Origin: an uncultured Dechloromonas sp.
Lineage (GTDB): Bacteria > Pseudomonadota > Gammaproteobacteria > Burkholderiales > Rhodocyclaceae
Direction: 5' to 3'
Length of the DNA stretch: 12,770 bases
Assembly (NCBI GenBank): GCA_946477505.1
Contig: CAMKYP010000069.1
Coordinates: forward strand, 1 to 12,770
The notes beneath the pieces are model-generated. The model had not been told where the DNA came from and did not search any database. It saw nothing but the letters and a program-made list of their open reading frames with translations. The position numbers were made by a program, and so were the translations under genes. Shown here piece after piece: positions 7,676 to 12,770 of the stretch (position 1 is the stretch's first letter; every line of letters begins with the position of its first letter).

Positions 7676-9136
7676 TTAGGGACGTTCCTTGATCAGGTCG
7701 CGCAGGCGTTTGGGGGCAGGCTGCAGCGGCGTGCGAACCGAGGTCCAGCCGGCTTGCTTGCGCGGCATCAGCCAACGGAAGCGGCTGCCCAGCCAGGATA
7801 CCGTGCGGTACAGGGCCGGTGATCCATAGACGGCAGCCCAGCCGCGCCAGATGGCCGAGGTCAGCGCGTTGTAGCCGGCGCCCTGGCCGCGCATCGCCGG
7901 GTTGGCGTGCGGGGCGGTGAAGGACTCTTCGCGCAGGCGGACGAGCAGTTCGGGAATGGGAATCCTGACCGGGCAGACTTCGCCGCAGGCGCCGCACAGG
8001 GAAGAGGCGGTGGCCATGTTGGCCGTCGCCTCAAGCCCCAGCATGTGCGGCGAAATGATCTTGCCGATGGGACCGGGGTAAGTCGTGCCGTAGGCATGGC
8101 CGCCGATGCGGGTGTAGACCGGGCAGTGGTTCATGCAGGCGCCGCAGCGGATGCATTGCAAGGTCTTGCGCAACTGCTCGTCGGCGTAGGCCTGGCTGCG
8201 GCCGTTGTCGAGCAGCACCAGGTGCACTTCGCCCGGACCGTCCTTCTCGCCGGGCTTGCGCGGGCTGGAGATCATGTTGAAGTAGGTCGAGATGTTCTGG
8301 CCGGTGGCGGAGCGCGTTAGCAGCGACAACAGCGGCGGCACGTGTTCGAGCTTTTCGACGATCTTCTCGATGCCGGTGATGGCGATATGCACCGGCGGCG
8401 CCGTGGTGCACATGCGGCCGTTGCCTTCGTTTTCGACCAGGCACAGCGTGCCGGTTTCGGCGACGGCGAAGTTGACCCCGGAGAGGCCGATGTCGGCGAT
8501 CTCGAACTTCTCGCGCAGGACCTGGCGGCCGATCTGGATCAGCGCATCAACGTTGTCGGTGTATTCGACGCCCGGTACGTTTTCGTGGAAGAGCTTGGCG
8601 ATCTGCTCCTTGGTCTTGTGGATGGCCGGCATGATGATGTGCGACGGCTTCTCGTGCGCCAGCTGGACGATGTATTCGCCCATGTCCGACTCCAGTGCGC
8701 CAATGCCGGCGGCCTCGGCGGCATGGTTCAGCTCGATTTCCTCGCTGACCATGGATTTGCCCTTGACCATCAGCTGGGCTGCGTGTTTCTGGCAGATGCC
8801 GAGGATGATGGCGTTGGCTTCTTCGGGCGTTTCGGCCCAATGTACCTGTATGCCGTTGCGGGTCAGGTTGGTTTCCAGCTGCACGAGCAATTCGGGTAGC
8901 TTGGCCAGGTTGTACTGGCGGATGCGCTCGCCCAGGTCGCGCAAGCTTTCCAGTTCCTCCGGGTCGGGGAACTGGGCGGCGCGCTTGCTCATCAGGAAAT
9001 CCATCGCACCACGGAAGCTCTGGCGCAGGAAGGGATTCTCGACGACGTCCTTGGCCCGGGCGCGGAAGCCGACCGAGGGCATGAAGTGCAGGGCGTGCGG
9101 GGTCATGTTGGAATCTGTCGGATTGGGGGCGCTCAT
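7676..9136 (-). CDS. lldF: L-lactate utilisation iron-sulfur protein LldF (LutB)
   Basis: Subunit of the LldEFG (LutABC) L-lactate dehydrogenase complex, with 486 residues as is usual for LutB. The N-terminal two thirds form a LUD domain containing VAETGTL (225-231) and TTAPPVHIAITGIEKIV (244-260). Two 4Fe-4S sites follow: Cys328/331/334/338 (CIRCGACMNHCP) and Cys381/384/388 (CGACGEVCP). The C-terminal region is short and basic, typical of this subunit. The ATG at 9136 has GGAG 7 bases upstream and overlaps the lldG stop as ATGA. The same frame stays open upstream, but only inside lldG. The complex is thought to oxidise L-lactate to pyruvate and pass electrons to the respiratory chain. The gene is last in lldE-lldG-lldF and is followed directly by a strong terminator. 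Confidence 0.95.
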   Translation of the reverse strand: MSAPNPTDSNMTPHALHFMPSVGFRARAKDVVENPFLRQSFRGAMDFLMSKRAAQFPDPEELESLRDLGERIRQYNLAKLPELLVQLETNLTRNGIQVHWAETPEEANAIILGICQKHAAQLMVKGKSMVSEEIELNHAAEAAGIGALESDMGEYIVQLAHEKPSHIIMPAIHKTKEQIAKLFHENVPGVEYTDNVDALIQIGRQVLREKFEIADIGLSGVNFAVAETGTLCLVENEGNGRMCTTAPPVHIAITGIEKIVEKLEHVPPLLSLLTRSATGQNISTYFNMISSPRKPGEKDGPGEVHLVLLDNGRSQAYADEQLRKTLQCIRCGACMNHCPVYTRIGGHAYGTTYPGPIGKIISPHMLGLEATANMATASSLCGACGEVCPVRIPIPELLVRLREESFTAPHANPAMRGQGAGYNALTSAIWRGWAAVYGSPALYRTVSWLGSRFRWLMPRKQAGWTSVRTPLQPAPKRLRDLIKERP

Positions 9137-9801
9137 TGTTCGTCTCCGATCATCAGCACGACCAGTTCCTTCGGGCCGTGCGCACCGTAGGCCAGCGTCT
9201 GCTGGATATCGGCGGTCTTCGAGGGGCCGGAAACGAGCAGAGAGTTGGTCGGCAGGCCGTTCTTCCAGCCCTCCGCCTGCATGGCCTCGAAGAAGGTGTT
9301 GTAGATACGGGTGGCGTCGAGCAGCACGATATGCACCGGCGGTACCAGCGACATCAGGCGCGGCTCCTCGGGCGTCGGCCACAGGATCAGCGTACCGGTT
9401 TCGGCGATGGCGCCGCGAGCGGCGGTGAAGCTGGCCGGCGTGTCGTTGAACATGACTGCTTTCCAGCTTTCGATGGGCTGCTCGTAGCTCGGGCAGGCGA
9501 TGCCCAACGGCGGCAGTTCGGACTGGGCGCGGGCGCCATGGGGCGTGCCGGGGGCGACCAGCAGCTTGTCGATCTGTTTGGCGCTGAGCACTTCGTACAG
9601 TTTCTGCAGCCAGCCGCCGCGCGACACGGCATAGACCTCGGCATGCGCCAGTTCGATGAAGTGGCGGAAGCGCCTGGCCTTGTCGGCGGTGCTTTCCTCG
9701 CCCCGATGGGTGGCATACCAGCCGGCCACATCGGGCAGTTCGCCGGCGGATGCCGGGGTGGCGGCCTTCAGCTTGGCCAGGATGCGGTCACGGGCGCTCA
9801 T
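9133..9801 (-). CDS. lldG: L-lactate utilisation protein LldG (LutC, LUD domain)
   Basis: Third subunit of the L-lactate oxidation complex, with 222 residues as is normal for LutC. The LUD-domain signature appears as AIAETGTLIL (131-140), PPVHIVLL (154-161) and SGPSKTADIQQTLAYGAHGP (191-210). It has no iron-sulfur motif, as expected for this subunit. The ATG at 9801 overlaps the lldE stop (ATGA) and has AAGGAG about 8 bases upstream. Its own TGA overlaps the lldF start in the same way, so all three subunits should be translationally coupled. Upstream, the same frame runs on through lldE without a stop, but that extension is only a shadow of lldE. The gene lies between lldE and lldF, whereas Bacillus lutABC and Shewanella lldEFG place it last. 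Confidence 0.94.
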   Translation of the reverse strand: MSARDRILAKLKAATPASAGELPDVAGWYATHRGEESTADKARRFRHFIELAHAEVYAVSRGGWLQKLYEVLSAKQIDKLLVAPGTPHGARAQSELPPLGIACPSYEQPIESWKAVMFNDTPASFTAARGAIAETGTLILWPTPEEPRLMSLVPPVHIVLLDATRIYNTFFEAMQAEGWKNGLPTNSLLVSGPSKTADIQQTLAYGAHGPKELVVLMIGDEQ

Positions 9802-10583
9802 TGGGCATTCTCCTTGGCGGTGCGGCGCAGCAGGAAGGTGGCAATGTGCTCGCCGGGCAGGCTGGGCGTTGTGCGGCCTTCCTGCTGGTCCTTCCAGGCC
9901 GCGTGGCCGAGAATGTTCATCAGGCAGCCGCAATCGGCGCTGACCACGCGCTCGGCGCCGGTGGCCTTGAGTGCCTTGACCTTGTCCTCGACCATGGCGC
10001 CGGAAATTTCCGGCTGCTTGACCGAGAAGGTGCCGCCGAAGCCGCAGCATTCCGATTCGTGGTCCTGTTGTGCCACGCGGACCTTGTCGAGGTCGCCGAG
10101 CAACTTGCGACCGGTGAGATGGACGCCCATCTCGCGGCGCGCCGAGCAGGATGTGTGCAAGACCACGGTGCAGTCGCTGCCGCAGTCCTCAGGCTTGAAA
10201 TTCAGCACCTCGACCAGGAACTGGGTCAGCTCATAGACGCGGGTAGACAGCTTTTCGGCGGCCGCCTTGCGGGCCGGGTCGTTGGCGAACAGCGTCGGGT
10301 AATGGTGCTTCATCATGCCGGCGCAGGAGCCGGAGGGAACGACCACCGGCCAGTCGTTGGGAAACAGGGTGAGCTGAAGCGCCGCCACTTTGCGCGCTTC
10401 GTCCGGGAAGCCGCTGGAGTAGGCGGGCTGACCGCAGCAGGTTTGCTCTTCCGGAAAATGCACGCGGATGCCCTGGCGCTCGAGCAGGGTGATCGCATCC
10501 ATGCCGGCGCCGGGGAAGAACTGATCTACGACGCAGGTTGCGAAAAAGTAGACGTCAGTGGGGTATGCAGATCGGCTATGCAT
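9798..10583 (-). CDS. lldE: L-lactate utilisation protein LldE (LutA, CCG-domain Fe-S protein)
   Basis: First gene of the L-lactate oxidation operon, 261 residues. It contains two cysteine-rich CCG domains like those of GlcF and heterodisulfide reductase subunit B. The first uses Cys17, Cys49-Cys50 (TCCGQP) and Cys87. The second uses Cys146, Cys179-Cys180 (ECCGFGG), Cys218 and Cys220. Such domains hold an iron-sulfur cluster and probably pass electrons from the LldFG part of the complex. The start at 10583 gives YFFATC at residues 12-17, close to the family N-terminus, and GGAG lies 5 bases upstream. A sigma70-like promoter (TTGACT and CAAAAT, 17 bp apart) and an LldR-type operator lie in front of it, divergent from lldR. 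The stop overlaps the lldG start by ATGA. Confidence 0.95.
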   Translation of the reverse strand: MHSRSAYPTDVYFFATCVVDQFFPGAGMDAITLLERQGIRVHFPEEQTCCGQPAYSSGFPDEARKVAALQLTLFPNDWPVVVPSGSCAGMMKHHYPTLFANDPARKAAAEKLSTRVYELTQFLVEVLNFKPEDCGSDCTVVLHTSCSARREMGVHLTGRKLLGDLDKVRVAQQDHESECCGFGGTFSVKQPEISGAMVEDKVKALKATGAERVVSADCGCLMNILGHAAWKDQQEGRTTPSLPGEHIATFLLRRTAKENAQ

Positions 10584-10615
10584 CTTGTCTCCGTTGAAAT
10601 TATTTACCGGTCAAA

Positions 10616-10626
10616 TGGTAAGACCA
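10616..10626. promoter_or_regulatory. Operator 1 for LldR, in the lldE leader
   Basis: The dyad TGGT-AAG-ACCA fits the FadR-subfamily operator pattern (TnGTnnnACnA) and the PdhR core TTGGTnnnACCAA. It lies between the predicted lldE transcription start (near 10638) and the lldE ribosome site. Bound protein there would block elongation or promoter clearance. A second, degenerate half-site (CCAAGACCG on the minus strand, 10632-10640) overlaps the predicted start point. Confidence 0.75.
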
Positions 10627-10644
10627 GTTTGCGGTCTTGGCGAA

Positions 10645-10673
10645 ATTTTGCGTGAATACCGACACTTAGTCAA
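10645..10673 (-). promoter_or_regulatory. Sigma70-like promoter of lldEGF
   Basis: On the minus strand the -35 box is TTGACT (10668-10673, five of six consensus bases). A 17-bp spacer follows, then the -10 box CAAAAT (10645-10650, four of six). Transcription should start near 10638, giving a leader of about 55 bases. Operator 1 lies in that leader, and the TAGGGAAATCCCTA dyad lies 7 bases upstream of the -35 box, a place typical of an activator. Confidence 0.65.
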
Positions 10674-10680
10674 TCCTGAA

Positions 10681-10696
10681 TAGGGAAATCCCTAGG
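10681..10696. promoter_or_regulatory. TAGGG-AAAT-CCCTA dyad between the divergent promoters
   Basis: Arms TAGGG (10681-10685) and CCCTA (10690-10694) are perfect inverted repeats around AAAT, followed by GG. The dyad sits 7 bases upstream of the lldE -35 box and directly next to the lldR -35 box. The extended motif recurs with 14 of 16 matches upstream of usp-ppc (2768-2783). The sequence differs from the LldR operator, so a second regulator is inferred. Its identity is unknown. Confidence 0.45.
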
Positions 10697-10697
10697 C

Positions 10698-10726
10698 TTG
10701 CACTTTGTCTGATCGATGATTAGAAT
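10698..10726 (+). promoter_or_regulatory. Sigma70-like promoter of lldR
   Basis: The -35 box TTGCAC (10698-10703), a 17-bp spacer and the -10 box TAGAAT (10721-10726, five of six consensus bases). The predicted start near 10733 falls inside operator 2, so bound LldR would exclude RNA polymerase. This indicates autorepression. The leader would be only about 27 bases. Confidence 0.7.
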
Positions 10727-10730
10727 GCGC

Positions 10731-10741
10731 TGGTCTTACCA
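10731..10741. promoter_or_regulatory. Operator 2 for LldR, at the lldR start point
   Basis: TGGTCTTACCA is the exact reverse complement of operator 1. Together with the following AT it is repeated as a 13-bp direct repeat at 10749-10761. It covers the predicted lldR transcription start. Its centre is 115 bp from the centre of operator 1, close to eleven helical turns. Confidence 0.75.
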
Positions 10742-10748
10742 ATCAATG

Positions 10749-10759
10749 TGGTCTTACCA
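10749..10759. promoter_or_regulatory. Operator 3 for LldR, touching the lldR start codon
   Basis: A third copy of TGGTCTTACCA, with its centre 18 bp from that of operator 2. It ends at the base before the ATG of lldR and takes the place where a ribosome site would normally be. This is an extra autoregulatory site. Confidence 0.7.
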
Positions 10760-11527
10760 ATGCCGAGCAAGCTGCAGGTTCCACGCATTTCCGATGCCAT
10801 CGCTGCCACGCTGGAGCGTCGCATCCTCGAAGGCTCGCTGAAGCCCGGCGATCGCTTGCCGCCGGAGCGTGAACTGGCGGTCGATCTGGGGGTGTCGCGG
10901 CCGAGCCTGCGTGAAGCGATCCAGAAACTGGCCTCGAAGGGCATGGTGACCAGCCGCCAGGGCGGTGGAACCTATGTGACCGACGTGCTGGAGTCCAGTT
11001 TCTCTGATCCGTGGCAGGACATGATGGGCAAACACCCGAACCTGCGCGAGGACATGCTCGAATTTCGCCGCATGCTGGAAGGCCAGGCGGCCGAATGGGC
11101 TGCCGAGCGGGCCACCGAGGCCGACCTGCAGCGCCTGGACCAGACCTTCAATACCTTGGTAATGGCTTTCGAGTCCGACGACGCGCAGAAGCGTTCGGAT
11201 GCCGACATTGCCTTTCATCAGGCCATCGGCGATGCCGCGCATAACGTGCTGATCGGCCATCTATCCGGCGCGCTGCTCAGCCTGATGCACGACAATATCC
11301 GCCTCAATCTGGGCGAGCTGAAGGGTGTGCCGGCCGCCAGTCGTCTGTTGATGAGCCAGCACGAGGCGATCTACAAGAATATTCGCGAGAACAAGCCGCA
11401 AGCGGCACGCTCCGCCGCCGAGACGCATATCGATTTCGTCCGCGAGACGCTGGCCCAGACGCTGCGTTCCGTCGCTCGCCGCGAAACGGCCGAACGCCGC
11501 CTGGCAACCGATTTTTCAACTTCGTAA
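10760..11527 (+). CDS. lldR: GntR-family regulator, FadR/PdhR subfamily (lactate-responsive)
   Basis: DNA-binding repressor of 255 residues. The N-terminal winged helix-turn-helix (about 10-75) contains LPPERELA (33-40), VSRPSLREAI (45-54) and RQGGGTYV (66-73), typical of the GntR family. The C-terminal FCD effector domain keeps the probable metal ligands Asp149, His153 (DIAFHQAI), His201 and His223. Overall the protein resembles E. coli PdhR and LldR. Its place beside lldE suggests control of lactate use with lactate or pyruvate as effector; the ligand is inferred. Three TGGTAAGACCA operators lie upstream, two of them over its own promoter and start. I preferred the ATG at 10760 over the in-frame GTG at 10748, which lies across operator 3. 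Neither start has a visible Shine-Dalgarno sequence. The symbol lldR is by context; pdhR-like would be equally fair by sequence. Confidence 0.9.
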   Translation: MPSKLQVPRISDAIAATLERRILEGSLKPGDRLPPERELAVDLGVSRPSLREAIQKLASKGMVTSRQGGGTYVTDVLESSFSDPWQDMMGKHPNLREDMLEFRRMLEGQAAEWAAERATEADLQRLDQTFNTLVMAFESDDAQKRSDADIAFHQAIGDAAHNVLIGHLSGALLSLMHDNIRLNLGELKGVPAASRLLMSQHEAIYKNIRENKPQAARSAAETHIDFVRETLAQTLRSVARRETAERRLATDFSTS

Positions 11528-11565
11528 TTCACAACCTTTAATTTCGATCCCGAAAGGAAGCAGCA

Positions 11566-12770
11566 ATGGAAGCATTGGTAATCCCGTTCGAAAAACTGCG
11601 TATGACCGACGTCGAGCAGGTCGGCGGCAAGAATTCGTCGCTCGGTGAAATGATCTCGCAATTGGCCGACACCGGCGTGCGCGTGCCCGGCGGCTTCGCC
11701 ACCACGGCACACGCCTACCGCGTTTTCCTGTCGCAATCGGGACTCGATGCCAAGATCAACGCCGCACTCGACGCGCTGGATGTCGACGACGTTAACGCCC
11801 TGGTCAAGACCGGTGCCGAGATTCGCCAGTGGGTGCTCGATACGCCGTTCCCGATGGACCTGACCATCGCCATCACCGAGCAGTACCAGCGCCTGGTGGC
11901 CGACTCCCACGCCGACATGTCCTTCGCCGTGCGCTCCTCGGCCACCGCCGAAGACCTGCCGGACGCTTCCTTCGCCGGCCAGCAGGAAACCTTCCTGAAC
12001 ATCGTCGGTCTGGAAAACATCATGCACGCGATCAAGGAAGTCTTCGCTTCCCTGTATAACGACCGCGCCATTTCCTACCGCGTCCACAAGGGCTTCCTGC
12101 ACGCCGATGTCGCCCTGTCTGCCGGTATTCAGCGTATGGTACGCTCCGACAAGGGCGCGGCTGGCGTGATGTTCACGCTCGACACCGAATCCGGTTTCCG
12201 CGATGCCGTCTTCGTCACCTCCAGCTACGGCCTGGGCGAAACGGTGGTGCAGGGCGCCGTCAATCCGGACGAGTTCTACGTGCACAAGCCGATGCTCGAA
12301 GCCGGCAAGAAGGCCGTCGTTCGCCGCAACCTCGGTTCCAAGATGATCAAGATGACCTTCTCGCCCGAGAAGGTTGCCGGCAAGTCCACGATCACCGAGG
12401 ATGTCGAGGAATCCCTGCGTCACCAGTTCTCGATCAATGACGAAGAAGTCATGGAACTGGCCCGTTACGCCCAGATCATCGAAAAGCACTACGGTCGTCC
12501 GATGGACATCGAGTGGGGCAAGGACGGCGTCGACGGCAAGTTGTACATTCTCCAGGCTCGTCCGGAAACCGTGCAGTCCCAGGCGCACGCCGGCAAGCAG
12601 GAAAAATTCAAGCTGAAGTCCTTCTCCAAGGTGCTCGCTTCCGGCCGTGCTATCGGCCAGAAGATTGGCGTCGGCCCGGTCCGCGTCGTCAAGGACCCGA
12701 AGGAAATGGACCAGGTCAAGCCGGGCGACGTGCTGGTTGCCGACATGACCGATCCGAACTGGGAACCGGT
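11566..12770 (+). CDS. ppsA: Phosphoenolpyruvate synthase, 3' end cut by window edge
   Basis: Converts pyruvate, ATP and water to PEP, AMP and phosphate, the key gluconeogenic step during growth on lactate. The visible 401 codons cover the N-terminal ATP-grasp (pyruvate phosphate dikinase, PEP/pyruvate-binding) domain and the start of the phosphohistidine domain. Landmarks are VGGKNSSLGEM (18-28), FAVRSSATAEDLPDASFAGQ, SYGLGETVVQGAVNPDEFYV, EKHYGRPMDIEWGKDG and LQARPETV. The window ends at DMTDPNWEP, shortly before the expected catalytic-histidine motif (TCHAA), so roughly half of an approximately 790-residue protein is seen. AAGGAAG about 6 bases upstream supports the ATG at 11566. The 38-base gap after lldR contains TTTAAT (11537-11542), a possible -10 box with only a poor -35 partner. 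Cotranscription with lldR is therefore plausible but not proven. Confidence 0.96.
   Translation, partial: MEALVIPFEKLRMTDVEQVGGKNSSLGEMISQLADTGVRVPGGFATTAHAYRVFLSQSGLDAKINAALDALDVDDVNALVKTGAEIRQWVLDTPFPMDLTIAITEQYQRLVADSHADMSFAVRSSATAEDLPDASFAGQQETFLNIVGLENIMHAIKEVFASLYNDRAISYRVHKGFLHADVALSAGIQRMVRSDKGAAGVMFTLDTESGFRDAVFVTSSYGLGETVVQGAVNPDEFYVHKPMLEAGKKAVVRRNLGSKMIKMTFSPEKVAGKSTITEDVEESLRHQFSINDEEVMELARYAQIIEKHYGRPMDIEWGKDGVDGKLYILQARPETVQSQAHAGKQEKFKLKSFSKVLASGRAIGQKIGVGPVRVVKDPKEMDQVKPGDVLVADMTDPNWEP

Noticed and set aside
11371..12588. Long open frame on the minus strand (405 codons) opposite ppsA and the end of lldR
   Set aside because: The plus strand encodes unmistakable PEP synthase and GntR regulator here; the antisense frame has only compositionally driven openness.
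1..12770. CRISPR array, tRNA or rRNA gene, insertion sequence, phage or defence genes
   Set aside because: No regular spaced repeats, no tRNA-like cloverleaf or rRNA segment, no transposase or inverted-repeat ends were seen; all genes belong to core carbon metabolism.

Overview
The window reads as ordinary chromosome of a GC-rich proteobacterium. The protein families, codon usage and tight gene packing suggest a betaproteobacterium, perhaps a Rhodocyclales member of the Dechloromonas/Azonexus kind. The taxonomic placement is inference from general resemblance, with no database search. There are nine protein-coding genes, two of them cut by the window edges. I see no tRNA, rRNA, mobile element or CRISPR array. 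No gap between genes exceeds about 180 bases.

Left part (2-2703, minus strand): a small universal stress protein gene (usp) overlaps by one base the start of phosphoenolpyruvate carboxylase (ppc), whose C-terminal end lies beyond position 1. Centre (2831-10583, minus strand): a complete lactate-use module. Read in the direction of transcription, it is lldE-lldG-lldF (the LutACB-type L-lactate oxidation complex, joined by two ATGA overlaps), an intrinsic terminator, dld-II (a large FAD and iron-sulfur D-lactate dehydrogenase), and the lactate permease lldP. Right part (plus strand): a FadR/PdhR-type GntR regulator (called lldR here) is transcribed divergently from lldE. It is followed after 38 bases by the phosphoenolpyruvate synthase gene ppsA, which runs off the right edge.

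The 176-base divergent region between lldE and lldR is the control centre. It holds one sigma70-like promoter in each direction and three copies of the operator TGGTAAGACCA, the pattern expected for FadR-subfamily regulators. It also holds a separate dyad, TAGGGAAATCCCTA, just upstream of both -35 boxes. A near copy of that dyad (14 of 16 bases in the wider motif) lies upstream of usp-ppc, which hints at a shared second regulator.

The proposed logic is as follows. LldP imports lactate, LldEFG and Dld-II oxidise the L and D isomers to pyruvate and feed electrons to the respiratory chain, PpsA turns pyruvate into PEP for gluconeogenesis, and Ppc turns PEP into oxaloacetate. LldR probably represses the module until lactate (or pyruvate) is present. 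The module closely resembles the lldP/dld-II/lldEFG locus described in Shewanella. I found no novel system. The most interesting points are in the regulatory DNA and in the hairpins between genes.
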